Below are positions 35,606-44,401 of a stretch of 64,000 nucleotides of DNA, one piece after another. Position numbers and translations under genes: made by a program. The stretch's first letter is position 1; each line of letters opens with the position of its first letter. This DNA is from Marixanthomonas spongiae (lineage in GTDB: Bacteria; Bacteroidota; Bacteroidia; Flavobacteriales; Flavobacteriaceae). The notes under the pieces are model-generated. The model ran no database searches, was not told the DNA's origin, and saw only the letters and a program-made list of their open reading frames with translations. The stretch spans positions 186,001 through 250,000 of the forward strand of contig NZ_QEHR01000004.1 in assembly GCF_003095375.1 (NCBI RefSeq), given 5' to 3'.

Positions 35606-35628
35606 TGTTTTCTGAAATATTAATTCAA

Positions 35629-35659
35629 TTAAAAACGCCCCGAAAATTCAGGGCGCGTT
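35629..35659 (-). terminator. Terminator downstream of the PfkB kinase gene
   Basis: GC-rich arms aacgcccc (35634-35641) and gggcgcgtt (35651-35659), with a T-run on the minus-strand 3' side, lie between the kinase stop and the purF start. Confidence 0.7.
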
Positions 35660-35660
35660 G

Positions 35661-36584
35661 TTATGTTAGTGCTATATCAAATTGGGTTAGGCTTTGAAAT
35701 TGCTTCAAGCGTTTGTGGACTTCTTTTTTTGAAAGTCCTTCCAGGCGTTCAGTGCCAAATTTTTCCACACAGAACGAAGCCAATGCCGACCCATAAATAA
35801 TGGCATTTTTCATGTTTTCGAAGCTATAATCCCCGGTTTTTGCCAGATATCCGGTAAACCCTCCAGCAAAGGTATCGCCTGCGCCTGTGGGGTCAAAAAC
35901 GGCTTCCAAAGGTAAGGCCGGGGCAAAAAATACGTCTTCCCCCTGAAACAACAAGGCGCCGTGCTCCCCTTTTTTTATCACTACGTATTTTGGTCCCATT
36001 TCCATGATTTTTTGAGCTGCTACCACTAAGGAGTATTCACCCGTTAACTGTCTTGCTTCTTCATCGTTGATGGTAATCACATCTACTTTGGCAATGGCTT
36101 GTTTTAATTCGGGTAACGCGTTGTCCATCCAAAAGTTCATAGTGTCCAGCACGATTAATTTTGGGGCATCCATTTGCTCGATCACACTCAATTGGACGAG
36201 TGGATGCAGGTTTCCTAACATCACTACTTCGGCATCTTTGTAGTTTTCCGGTACTTTTGGGTTGAAGTTTTCCAATACGTTCAGCTCGGTTGCCAAGGTG
36301 TCGCGGGAATTCATGTCGTTATGGTATTTCCCGCTCCAAAAAAAGGTTTTGCCTTCTTTGATCACTTCAAGCCCTGTAACATCCAACTCGTTGTTTTTTA
36401 ACATTGCGATATATTCCTCTGGAAAATCACCGCCTACGACTGAAACAATAGCGCCATCGGCATTAAACTGGCTGGCGGCCAGACCTATGTAGGTAGCGGC
36501 GCCTCCTAAAATTTTATCGGTTTTGCCAAAAGGGGTTTCAATAGCGTCGAAAGCAACGGTACCAACAATAACGAGTTTGCTCAT
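35661..36584 (-). CDS. PfkB-family sugar/nucleoside kinase
   Basis: This 307-residue ribokinase-fold enzyme has the C-terminal signature DPTGAGDTFAGGF at 231-243, with the catalytic base D237 and the GAGD anion hole. An N-terminal GGAATYIGLAASQFN block (~27-41) forms the substrate lid. It phosphorylates a sugar or nucleoside; adenosine/inosine or a carbohydrate are all possible, and the sequence does not decide. It sits in a conserved purine/fatty-acid housekeeping block next to purF, which mildly favours a nucleoside. Its -7 box is at 36615-36608. Confidence 0.88.
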   Translation of the reverse strand: MSKLVIVGTVAFDAIETPFGKTDKILGGAATYIGLAASQFNADGAIVSVVGGDFPEEYIAMLKNNELDVTGLEVIKEGKTFFWSGKYHNDMNSRDTLATELNVLENFNPKVPENYKDAEVVMLGNLHPLVQLSVIEQMDAPKLIVLDTMNFWMDNALPELKQAIAKVDVITINDEEARQLTGEYSLVVAAQKIMEMGPKYVVIKKGEHGALLFQGEDVFFAPALPLEAVFDPTGAGDTFAGGFTGYLAKTGDYSFENMKNAIIYGSALASFCVEKFGTERLEGLSKKEVHKRLKQFQSLTQFDIALT

Positions 36585-36607
36585 AAAAGGGTTTTAAATT
36601 GAGGGTG

Positions 36608-36615
36608 CAAATTTA
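36608..36615 (-). promoter_or_regulatory. -7 element for the PfkB kinase gene
   Basis: The minus strand reads TAAATTTG, an exact TAnnTTTG match, 23 bp upstream of the ATG. Confidence 0.5.
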
Positions 36616-36678
36616 ACGAAATAATTTAGAAAAATAATGATTTTAACGAAGACTGAATAAAGCGTAAGTAATTGATTA

Positions 36679-37320
36679 TTACTTCCTTCCAAAATCGGCC
36701 GGGATTTCGCCCCACGCTTTGGTTTCCCATTTCACTACTTTGGTAGCGTAGGTGTTGGTTTTAAGCCAAGTTTCCGCTCGGGCAATTAATTCAAATAATG
36801 GTTTATTTTTGGAAGACTTTTTTAATTTAGTGTTGCATTTTTTTCGTTTTACCCAGCCCATTGCGATTTTACTGTCGCTGTAAATAATGCGATCGCTCCC
36901 TATTTTTTTTAAATAGGCCAAACCATGAACCAAGGCCAAAAACTCCCCAACATTATTGGTTCCTTGTATAAACGGCCCTTGATGAAACAGCTGCTTGTGC
37001 GTTTGCGTATCCACTCCGCGATATTCCATTTTTCCGGGATTACCGCTAGAGGCCGCATCGACCGCAATGGAATATAGATTGGGTTCGCCTATTTTTTCTA
37101 ACTGCTCTTTGGTGAGTGTTTTTTTGCGTTTGGTGTTTTTGCCTCTATAATCGGCATACTCTTTATTGTACGCTATTTTGGCTTCTTTTAAACTTTCAAA
37201 ACTTTTGTATTGGGCACCGGTAACGCCTGTAATGGCCTTTTTGCACTCTTTCCAACTATGGAAAATACCCGTGGGGTTCCCAAACCAGACGACGTAATAT
37301 TTTTGTTTCTTCTTTGTCAT
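36679..37320 (-). CDS. rnhA: Ribonuclease HI with N-terminal viroplasmin (hybrid-binding) domain
   Basis: This 213-residue enzyme cleaves RNA in RNA-DNA hybrids. Residues 7-52 are a caulimovirus-viroplasmin-type hybrid-binding domain (YYVVWFGNPTGIFHSW, KSFESLKEA). Residues ~80-213 are the RNase H domain with catalytic D88 (SIAVDAASS), E126 (NNVGEFLAL) and D149 (IYSDS), and D209 near the end. This domain order matches the eukaryote-like RNase HI found in Bacteroidota. A linker of basic residues (NTKRKKTLTKEQ) joins the two parts. It is followed by purN upstream on the same strand with a ~50-bp gap. Confidence 0.94.
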   Translation of the reverse strand: MTKKKQKYYVVWFGNPTGIFHSWKECKKAITGVTGAQYKSFESLKEAKIAYNKEYADYRGKNTKRKKTLTKEQLEKIGEPNLYSIAVDAASSGNPGKMEYRGVDTQTHKQLFHQGPFIQGTNNVGEFLALVHGLAYLKKIGSDRIIYSDSKIAMGWVKRKKCNTKLKKSSKNKPLFELIARAETWLKTNTYATKVVKWETKAWGEIPADFGRK

Positions 37321-37334
37321 GTTAAGAGGTTTTA

Positions 37335-37385
37335 TTTTTCCCCGCCTGGTTGCTGAGCGGAGCCGAAGTATCAGCGTGGGGACAA
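37335..37385 (-). repeat. CTGAGCGGAGCCGAAG-type palindromic repeat overlapping the purN stop
   Basis: Outer arms ccccgc/gcgtgggg enclose tgctgagcggagccgaagtatc. The purN stop codon (37371-37373) and its last codons lie inside the repeat. A T-rich tract on the minus-strand side suggests it also acts as a terminator. A related cctgagcccagtcgaagg lies at ~57270. Confidence 0.6.
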
Positions 37386-37946
37386 CAATTTCTCAATTAC
37401 CTTAGGAAAATGCTCATACTCCAACGCATGGACTTTTTCAGCAACCGTTTCGGGCGTTTCGTGTGCTGAAAGGGCTGTTTTTTCCTGAAATATAATCGCT
37501 CCTTCATCATAATGTTCGTTCACGTAATGAATGGTAATGCCCGTTTCGGTCTCTTTATTGGCGATAACCGCTTTATGAACGTAGGATCCGTACATGCCTT
37601 TTCCGCCGTATTTGGGCAATAAGGCCGGATGGATGTTAATTACTTTGTTGGGGTATTCTTTCAAGATTATTTCAGGAAACTTCCATAAAAAACCGGCCAG
37701 CACAATAAGGTCTGGTTTTGTTTCCCGAAGCGTTTGTAAGATGCCTTTTTCAGAAACCAAGTTTTTTTTATCAAAGTGCAACGTATTGATATTGTGGTTT
37801 TTAGCCCGTTCGAGCACCTTGGCATTCTTGTTGTTGGACAGCACGAGAACAACCTCACCAATTGTTGCTTGTTTAAAATGGGTGATGATGTTTTCGGCAT
37901 TGGTGCCACTGCCCGAAGCGAAAATAACGATGCGTTTTTTACTCAA
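37371..37946 (-). CDS. purN: Phosphoribosylglycinamide formyltransferase
   Basis: This 191-residue enzyme formylates GAR with 10-formyl-tetrahydrofolate in purine synthesis. It shows the N-terminal VIFASGSGTNAENI (phosphate loop), the catalytic N-x-H in INIHPALLPKYGGKGMYG, the family loop HKAVIANKETETGITIH, and the catalytic aspartate in YDEGAIIFQ. The start is TTG at 37946, because a stop is in frame shortly upstream and the protein begins properly with MSKKRIVIFASG. Its end runs into a palindromic repeat, so the last residues SPR may be repeat-derived. Confidence 0.94.
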   Translation of the reverse strand: MSKKRIVIFASGSGTNAENIITHFKQATIGEVVLVLSNNKNAKVLERAKNHNINTLHFDKKNLVSEKGILQTLRETKPDLIVLAGFLWKFPEIILKEYPNKVINIHPALLPKYGGKGMYGSYVHKAVIANKETETGITIHYVNEHYDEGAIIFQEKTALSAHETPETVAEKVHALEYEHFPKVIEKLLSPR

Positions 37947-37986
37947 AATAGGTTGGGTTTTTCATGAAGTACTATAAAAATATCAA

Positions 37987-37994
37987 CAAAAGTA
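37987..37994 (-). promoter_or_regulatory. -7 element for purN
   Basis: The minus strand reads TACTTTTG, an exact TAnnTTTG match, 40 bp upstream of the TTG start. It is back to back with the acpP promoter. Confidence 0.5.
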
Positions 37995-38080
37995 AGGCAA
38001 TATGGGCATACTTCTCCCAAAAATGTTTAAATTGGTGTTCACATTTTATGGTTAAAATGGTGTATTAAATTAAAAAATTT

Positions 38081-38088
38081 TATTTTTG
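38081..38088 (+). promoter_or_regulatory. -7 element for acpP
   Basis: TATTTTTG matches TAnnTTTG 31 bp before the acpP ATG, in a very AT-rich divergent region. A weak tgg lies near the -33 position. Confidence 0.5.
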
Positions 38089-38119
38089 CCACTTAATTAA
38101 ATTTTAAAAAACAAAGATT

Positions 38120-38353
38120 ATGTCAGACATTGCATCAAGAGTAAAAGCAATCATAGTAGACAAACTAGGCGTTGACGAAAACGAAGTAGTCAACGAAGCA
38201 AGCTTTACAAACGACTTAGGAGCTGATTCCTTGGACACGGTAGAACTTATTATGGAGTTCGAAAAAGAATTCGATATCCAGATCCCGGACGACCAAGCCG
38301 AAAACATAGCAACGGTAGGCCAAGCAATATCCTATATAGAAGAAGCTAAATAA
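38120..38353 (+). CDS. acpP: Acyl carrier protein
   Basis: This 77-residue acidic four-helix protein carries the growing fatty acyl chain. The phosphopantetheine attachment serine is S37 in [10 protein letters not shown], followed by the acidic recognition helix [13 protein letters not shown]. Length and motif match bacterial ACP. It is first in the unit acpP-fabF-rnc, with fabF 12 bp downstream, and its -7 box is at 38081-38088. Confidence 0.98.
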   Translation: MSDIASRVKAIIVDKLGVDENEVVNEASFTNDLGADSLDTVELIMEFEKEFDIQIPDDQAENIATVGQAISYIEEAK

Positions 38354-38365
38354 ACGTAGCCCTTT

Positions 38366-39619
38366 ATGGAACTTAAGCGAGTTGTAGTTACAGGTCTTGG
38401 AGCATTGACACCCATTGGCAACACCATTCCCGAATATTGGGAAGGTTTGGTCCATGGAAAAAGCGGTTGTGCCCCCATCACGTATTTTGATGCCGAAAAA
38501 TTCAAAACTAAATTCGCTTGCGAGTTAAAAGGGTTTAACCCACAAGACTTTTTTGACAGGAAAGAAGCCCGAAAGCTGGATCCTTTTGCGCAATATGCTT
38601 TAGTATCTTCAGACGAAGCCATTAAAGATGCGGCAATAAACCTGGACGAAGTTGATAAATTTCGCGTTGGGGTTATTTGGGGTGCCGGAATTGGTGGGTT
38701 GGAAACCTTTCAAAATGAAGTGATAAACTTTGCTGAAGGGGATGGAACACCACGTTTCAACCCCTTCTTTATTCCTAAAATGATAGCCGATATCGCACCT
38801 GGCAATATTTCTATCAAGCATAAATTTATGGGGCCAAACTACACCACGGTTTCGGCTTGTGCTTCTTCTGCCAACGCCATGATCGATGCACTGAACTACA
38901 TTAGGTTAGGCCATTGCGATGTAATCGTGACTGGAGGTAGTGAAGCCGCGGTTACAAAAGCAGGAATGGGCGGTTTTAACGCTATGCACGCCCTTTCTAC
39001 CCGAAACGACAGTCCCGAAACGGCATCAAGACCTTTTGATGCTACACGTGATGGTTTTGTACTGGGAGAAGGAGCAGGCGCCTTGATCCTAGAAGAGTAT
39101 GAACATGCCAAAAAACGCGGTGCAAAAATCTATGCCGAAATTGTTGGCGGGGGTATGTCCAGCGACGCCCATCACATGACAGCGCCCCACCCAGATGGTA
39201 TAGGTGTAGAGCGCGTAATGCTCAATTGCCTGCGCGATGCAGGGATAAGCCCAAATCAAGTAGATGCCATCAATACACACGGAACTTCAACGCCATTGGG
39301 CGATGTGGCCGAACTTAAGGCCATTACCAGCGTATTTGGTGAACATGCTAAAGATATCAACATTAACTCTACCAAGTCCATGACTGGGCATTTATTGGGT
39401 GCTGCCGGAGCCATTGAAGCCATCGCTTCCATCTTGGCTATGGAAAACGGTGTGGTACCACCAACCATAAACCATACTACGGTAGATGAAAACATTGACC
39501 CTTCCCTTAACCTTACCCTCAACAAAGCACAAGAACGTGAAATTAAAGTAGCGATGAGCAATACATTTGGTTTTGGAGGGCACAATGCCTGCGTATTATT
39601 CAAAAAACTGGACGCGTAA
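38366..39619 (+). CDS. fabF: Beta-ketoacyl-ACP synthase II
   Basis: This 417-residue condensing enzyme extends acyl-ACP by two carbons with malonyl-ACP. The nucleophile is C165 (TVSACASSANAM), with catalytic histidines in NTHGTSTP (~305) and GHLLGAAGA (~342), and a C-terminal SNTFGFGGHNACV. VVVTGLGALTPIG at the N-terminus is the standard FabF start. It lies between acpP (12-bp gap) and rnc (7-bp gap), the same order found in many bacteria. Confidence 0.98.
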   Translation: MELKRVVVTGLGALTPIGNTIPEYWEGLVHGKSGCAPITYFDAEKFKTKFACELKGFNPQDFFDRKEARKLDPFAQYALVSSDEAIKDAAINLDEVDKFRVGVIWGAGIGGLETFQNEVINFAEGDGTPRFNPFFIPKMIADIAPGNISIKHKFMGPNYTTVSACASSANAMIDALNYIRLGHCDVIVTGGSEAAVTKAGMGGFNAMHALSTRNDSPETASRPFDATRDGFVLGEGAGALILEEYEHAKKRGAKIYAEIVGGGMSSDAHHMTAPHPDGIGVERVMLNCLRDAGISPNQVDAINTHGTSTPLGDVAELKAITSVFGEHAKDININSTKSMTGHLLGAAGAIEAIASILAMENGVVPPTINHTTVDENIDPSLNLTLNKAQEREIKVAMSNTFGFGGHNACVLFKKLDA

Positions 39620-39626
39620 ACAATAA

Positions 39627-40370
39627 ATGGCATCCATAAAACACATATTTCATTCCCGCACTACAAATGACGGGGATTTTTTTTATGCGATTAAAAAGAT
39701 ATTAGGGTTTAAGCCTAAGGATATTTCCATCTACAACGAAGCCTTTACCCACCGTTCCCTCCATGAAACAAATAAAAAGGGCGTACCGCAAAATTACGAA
39801 CGGCTGGAGTTTTTGGGCGATGCCATGCTCGGTTCGGTTATTGCGGCACATCTCTTCAATAAAGTGCCCACCGGCGACGAAGGATATTTGACCAAAATGC
39901 GCTCAAAAATTGTGAGCCGGGAACACTTAAACGAATTGGGTCGCGACTTGAACCTGATCAAATTCCTGAAATCCTCGGTTTCTTCTGAACAGTTCGGCGG
40001 AAACATCCACGGAAATATTTTCGAGGCTTTGGTCGGTGCCATTTACTTGGACCGCGGCTATAAGTATTGCGAAAAATTTATCTACAAACGGGTCATAAAA
40101 CCTTATGTGGACATTGAACGGTTGGAAGGTAAAATAATAAGCTATAAAAGTCTTTTTATTGAATGGTGCCAAAAGAACAAACAAAAGTTCAATTTCAATG
40201 TTTACGAAGATACCGGCAAAGACGAAGTGAAGCATTTTGCCGTAAAATTGAAATTAAATAACGAAACCATAGCCAAGGCCAGGGCCACTTCAAAAAAGAA
40301 AGCCGAAGAACGGGCAGCCAAAAGAGCCTATTATAAGTTCCAGGAAAAAATTGAGAAAGAATTAAACTAA
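39627..40370 (+). CDS. rnc: Ribonuclease III
   Basis: This 247-residue endonuclease acts on double-stranded RNA (rRNA processing and mRNA turnover). The RNase III signature ERLEFLGDAMLG at 58-69 holds E61 and D65, and a second catalytic pair lies in NIFEALVGAIYLDRG (~131-145). The double-stranded RNA-binding domain covers ~165-240, ending in KAEERAAKRAYYKF. It starts 7 bp after fabF and is translated from ATG 39627. Confidence 0.97.
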   Translation: MASIKHIFHSRTTNDGDFFYAIKKILGFKPKDISIYNEAFTHRSLHETNKKGVPQNYERLEFLGDAMLGSVIAAHLFNKVPTGDEGYLTKMRSKIVSREHLNELGRDLNLIKFLKSSVSSEQFGGNIHGNIFEALVGAIYLDRGYKYCEKFIYKRVIKPYVDIERLEGKIISYKSLFIEWCQKNKQKFNFNVYEDTGKDEVKHFAVKLKLNNETIAKARATSKKKAEERAAKRAYYKFQEKIEKELN

Positions 40371-40421
40371 GCTCTTCGGTAATTACCTAAAGTATCCTTA
40401 TTTTTATACTAAAATGAGGGT

Positions 40422-40913
40422 ATGGGAAAGCTCAAATTGGTGCTTGAAGACGATTTTAAGGAAGATTTTCAAATAGTGGCCATTCACTGTGGTGCAGCAC
40501 CCTTTAAATTAGCGTATTACCTTAACAAATATGTAAACTTACGGTTAAAGCGCCGAAGAACCGATCTAGCGTTTTCAAAAGATGGGCTGGAAGTACAATT
40601 TCCCTTGTTTGAATTTAAAGATACTGTAAATTATACAGTGTACGATTTGGTGTCCAATACCTGCAAAACGGCCAAAGCCCATACAACGGCCAGTGGAGGG
40701 TTGTTCGGGACTCAAGCTACGGAAGAAAACATAACCACTTATTTGGTTCCCGAATATAAAAACGTGGATTATTTCTTGAAAATCACTTCAGAATACGATC
40801 AAGCCCCTATTAACAAACTGCTTTCCGAAGTAAATAAAATAAAACCTGTCATTTCTTCTTATCACATAGAAAATGAACAGATAAAATCTAAAAACAATTT
40901 AATATTCAGTTAA
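40422..40913 (+). CDS. IPExxxVDY-family protein
   Basis: This 163-residue soluble protein is of the Bacteroidota-specific family named for the motif seen here as LVPEYKNVDYFLKI (~110-123). Its function is unknown. Residues 23-45 form a helix (APFKLAYYLNKYVNLRL), followed by a charged beta-strand region (QFPLFEFKD). Its stop codon overlaps the pyk start by one base (TAATG), so it is translationally coupled to pyk. The two are near neighbours in many flavobacteria as far as I recall, which suggests a role near pyruvate kinase or in the rnc unit. Confidence 0.85.
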   Translation: MGKLKLVLEDDFKEDFQIVAIHCGAAPFKLAYYLNKYVNLRLKRRRTDLAFSKDGLEVQFPLFEFKDTVNYTVYDLVSNTCKTAKAHTTASGGLFGTQATEENITTYLVPEYKNVDYFLKITSEYDQAPINKLLSEVNKIKPVISSYHIENEQIKSKNNLIFS

Positions 40914-42343
40914 TGTTAAAATTAAAACGAACAAAAATAGTTGCCACCTTAGGCCCATCGACCACAAAGAAGGAGATCTTGAAAAATATGATCTTGGAAG
41001 GGGTAAATGTATTCCGTATCAACTTTTCGCATGCCAAATACGAAGACGTGAAAAAACGAATAGCCGTTATCAGGGAATTGGGCGAACAGCTGGGGATGAC
41101 TCCGGCAATCCTGGCCGATCTGCAAGGTCCAAAATTGCGCGTGGGGATGATGAAAGAGGAAGTGGTATTAAAGCCAGGAGACGAGCTGTTTTTTTGTACG
41201 GGTAAAGAGTTTGAAGGTACCCAAAAAAAAGTTTTTATGAATTACGACAGCTTCCCGAAAGATGTCAACACAGGCGAACGCATTTTACTGGACGATGGAA
41301 AGCTTATTTTTGAGGTGTTGGAAACCAACGATAAAGACGAGGTAAAAGCCAAAGTGATCCAAGGCGGTCCATTACGCTCCCGAAAAGGCGTAAACCTGCC
41401 CAATACCAATATTTCCTTACCGGCACTTACCGAAAAAGATAAAAAAGACGCCATTTTTGCCGTAGAGCAAGAGGTGGATTGGATTGCACTGTCTTTTGTG
41501 CGTCGGGCCGAAGATTTAAAAGAATTACAAGCTATAATTGAGGCACATTGTGATTATAAAATACCTATCATCGCAAAAATTGAAAAACCCGAAGCGGTAA
41601 AAAACATTGATAAAATTGTAGCCTACTGTGATGGTTTAATGGTCGCCAGAGGCGATCTCGGGGTAGAAGTACCAGCTGAAGAAGTGCCATTAATTCAAAA
41701 AGAATTGGTATTAACGGCCAAACGGGCGCGTATTCCGGTTATCATTGCTACCCAGATGATGGAAACCATGATCACTTCGCTCACCCCAACGCGGGCCGAA
41801 GTGAACGATGTGGCAAACTCTGTTATGGACGGCGCCGATGCGGTTATGTTAAGCGGCGAAACATCGGTTGGTAAATATCCGGTTGAGGTAATCCAAACCA
41901 TGGCCAATATCTGTAGAAGCGTGGAAAACTCAAAATTAATTGCCGTGCCCCACGAGCCGCCACAGATTAGAACCAACCGTTACATTACAAAATCGGTTTG
42001 CTATCACGCAGCAACGATGGCCAATGAAATAGACGCTACGGCAATATGTACGTTGACCAATAGTGGCTATACGGCTTTTCAGATTTCAGCTTGGCGGCCA
42101 GATGCCAATATTTTGGCCTTTACCTCAAACAAACGCATTCTATCGCGGTTAAATTTGTTGTGGGGCGTCAAGGCGTTTTATTACGATAAGTTTGTAAGCA
42201 CCGATGAAACGGTGGAAGACGTTAACCAAATTGCCAAAGATCACGGCTATGTAAATAAAGGAGATTACCTAATAAACCTTGCCGCAATGCCTATTGCAGA
42301 TAAGGGTATGGTGAATACCTTACGGGTGTCGCTTGTTAAATAG
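40913..42343 (+). CDS. pyk: Pyruvate kinase
   Basis: This 476-residue glycolytic enzyme converts phosphoenolpyruvate and ADP to pyruvate and ATP. It shows TKIVATLGPST at the start, VFRINFSHA, the catalytic lysine region IIAKIEKPEAV (~220-230), metal-binding MVARGDLGVEVP (~245-256), and MDGADAVMLSGETSVGKYP. The C-terminal allosteric domain is the short type (ends RVSLVK). ATG 40913 overlaps the preceding stop by one base. A small hairpin follows the stop but has no T-run. Confidence 0.97.
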   Translation: MLKLKRTKIVATLGPSTTKKEILKNMILEGVNVFRINFSHAKYEDVKKRIAVIRELGEQLGMTPAILADLQGPKLRVGMMKEEVVLKPGDELFFCTGKEFEGTQKKVFMNYDSFPKDVNTGERILLDDGKLIFEVLETNDKDEVKAKVIQGGPLRSRKGVNLPNTNISLPALTEKDKKDAIFAVEQEVDWIALSFVRRAEDLKELQAIIEAHCDYKIPIIAKIEKPEAVKNIDKIVAYCDGLMVARGDLGVEVPAEEVPLIQKELVLTAKRARIPVIIATQMMETMITSLTPTRAEVNDVANSVMDGADAVMLSGETSVGKYPVEVIQTMANICRSVENSKLIAVPHEPPQIRTNRYITKSVCYHAATMANEIDATAICTLTNSGYTAFQISAWRPDANILAFTSNKRILSRLNLLWGVKAFYYDKFVSTDETVEDVNQIAKDHGYVNKGDYLINLAAMPIADKGMVNTLRVSLVK

Positions 42344-42448
42344 CAATCTTAAGTTCATTTCGAGAACTTAGTTAAGCGGCTTTCAAGTTTTTGCTCACAA
42401 TTTCCAACTTATACGATGTGTTGATAGTAACAATAAAAAACTATCATC

Positions 42449-44353
42449 ATGAATCGAAAATTCTATCTTTTAAGTATAACCTTATTTTTAAGTGTACTTA
42501 CAACAGCACAGACGGCCACTTTTGTTGGTGGTGGGTCGGACAATAGGTGGCGTACTGCCGCCAATTGGGATATTGGCACAATACCAGGGGCCTCGCATGA
42601 TGTAATATTGCCCAATGGTTCTGATTCTGAGATTTTTGGCCTAGCGACGACACTCCAAGTAAAATCTATTACCATGCAAGGCAATGCATTGCTTACCGTT
42701 ATTGGAAAATGGGGCATAGAAGAGACCTCTGTAGTTGGTGCAAATGCCACCATCCACTGGCAGACAGGCACCTTATCTGGCCCCGGGACATTAATAAATG
42801 AGGGCACTATCGCAAACCAAACCATAAGCAATAAAACAATTGCTCAAGGAGCTGTCATTCAAAATGATGCGACCTATCTACTACCGGATGGTTCGGGCGA
42901 TTTTTTAATCGAAGGGCTTTTTGAAAATACCGCAACCGGTACACTTTCTGCTATCGCTCCCACTTCAGGTAGCAACCCGCTCATCAATTCTACCACGACC
43001 AATGGGATTCTTCGTAATTTCGGTACTATTGAAGCAAACGCTTTAAGCCTGCTTCTGTCTCTGGAAAATGAAGGAGGTACCATCAATGTGCAATCAGGAA
43101 CGTGTATTATCAATGATCCAAATTCTAAACTCAATGGTGGCGAATACAATATTGACGCAGGAGCAGAAATGCAGTGGATAGGCGGAACAACAACGCTTTC
43201 TGGTACCCTGGTTGGAAACTTGATGGGACCTCTCAATTGGTTCGGAAATGTAAAAGTGCCAACCACGGCCACCATAGATTTTGGTGGAAGTGAAAAGCTA
43301 TATTGGAAAGATAATACCTTGAGCGGCGGTGGAACCTTAATCCTTGCAAGCCCAACGAACATAGACAATGGAACCGACGGTATTATCGAGACCACTATGC
43401 TTCAAAATGAAAGTCAATTAAACTTGAACAGCTCTATAAATATTGTAGATGGTATCTTTTTAAACACTTCAACAGGGATGGTATTCTTAAATGACAATGC
43501 AGGTTTTACCACAGCAGGTGCAGCTGCCATAAGAAAGTTTTTAAATGAAGGAACGGTCCAAAAATCCGTAACCACAACAACACCGGTAAACAGTATAGCT
43601 TTTGAAAATAACGGAACCGTAAATATCGAGGCAGGCACATTGGCTGTAAATTCAAATTTAGGATTTGAGAATGCCACAAATGGAATTGTGAAAGGCATCG
43701 GTACTCTGGCCATTACCGCTAATACCCCAATGGTGAATAATGGAACCTTTTCCCCAGGGCTTTCACCCGGTATATTAAGTTTTACCGGTAATTTCAATAG
43801 CGAATCAAATGCTAAAATTCTAGTAGAACTTGACGGTTTGGCACAGGGCACTGAATACGATATGCTCCAGATTACAGGAGATGCCAATTTTCAAGGAACA
43901 ATCGAAGCGATTTTAGGCTTCGAACCCTTAATTAATGATGAGTTTATAGTTGCCACTACTTCCGGAAACATTACCGGATGCAATCTGCCTACTACCATAA
44001 CTGCAAGCATTGGCAACCTGGAATATACTTTTTCCGTTGCATGTAGAAACGACAATCAACTTGTGCTCACTACCCAATCTTCCGTGCTTGGTAACCATGA
44101 ATTTAATACGCTAAATAACGTGAAAGTCTATCCCAATCCGGTATTTAATGTGCTGTCCATTGAGCAAAATCCGGCAGCATTAATCGAACAGGTTCAATTG
44201 CTGACCATTGACGGAAAATTAATTCAAAACTTTAAAACTGAAACACAAGAACAGTTTTTAAAAGTGCCAGTTCAATTTTTGCCTTCGGGACTGTACTTGA
44301 TCAGGCTTGTTTCTGAACATGAACAAACGGTAAAAAAAATAGTGAAGCGGTAA
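42449..44353 (+). CDS. Secreted repeat-rich protein with T9SS sorting domain
   Basis: This 634-residue exported protein has a signal peptide at 1-20 (MNRKFYLLSITLFLSVLTTAQ). Its long beta-rich region is full of short recurring LINEGTI / ILRNFGTIE / FLNEGTV units, consistent with a beta-solenoid. The C-terminal type A T9SS domain spans ~560-634 (VYPNPVFNVLSIEQ, TIDGKLIQNF, FLPSGLYLIRLVS). The N-terminal block (GGGSDNRWRTAANWDIGTIPGASHDVIL) resembles the start of G8-like/adhesin proteins that read GGSDGDWFTAANW. It is likely a cell-surface adhesin or structural protein; the ligand is unknown. Confidence 0.88.
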   Translation: MNRKFYLLSITLFLSVLTTAQTATFVGGGSDNRWRTAANWDIGTIPGASHDVILPNGSDSEIFGLATTLQVKSITMQGNALLTVIGKWGIEETSVVGANATIHWQTGTLSGPGTLINEGTIANQTISNKTIAQGAVIQNDATYLLPDGSGDFLIEGLFENTATGTLSAIAPTSGSNPLINSTTTNGILRNFGTIEANALSLLLSLENEGGTINVQSGTCIINDPNSKLNGGEYNIDAGAEMQWIGGTTTLSGTLVGNLMGPLNWFGNVKVPTTATIDFGGSEKLYWKDNTLSGGGTLILASPTNIDNGTDGIIETTMLQNESQLNLNSSINIVDGIFLNTSTGMVFLNDNAGFTTAGAAAIRKFLNEGTVQKSVTTTTPVNSIAFENNGTVNIEAGTLAVNSNLGFENATNGIVKGIGTLAITANTPMVNNGTFSPGLSPGILSFTGNFNSESNAKILVELDGLAQGTEYDMLQITGDANFQGTIEAILGFEPLINDEFIVATTSGNITGCNLPTTITASIGNLEYTFSVACRNDNQLVLTTQSSVLGNHEFNTLNNVKVYPNPVFNVLSIEQNPAALIEQVQLLTIDGKLIQNFKTETQEQFLKVPVQFLPSGLYLIRLVSEHEQTVKKIVKR

Positions 44354-44360
44354 AAATATA

Positions 44361-44399
44361 AAACCCTAATTTCTTGATATGCAAATTAGGGTTTTTATG
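44361..44399. terminator. Bidirectional terminator between convergent genes
   Basis: Perfect 10-bp arms aaaccctaat (44361-44370) and attagggttt (44385-44394), with T- and A-rich sides, serve the T9SS gene and the SH3 lipoprotein gene. Confidence 0.8.
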
Positions 44400-44401
44400 G
44401 T

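Noticed and set aside
42350-42370. Hairpin after pyk (taagttc / gaactta)
   Set aside because: No T-run follows; kept only as a weak structure, not annotated as a terminator.
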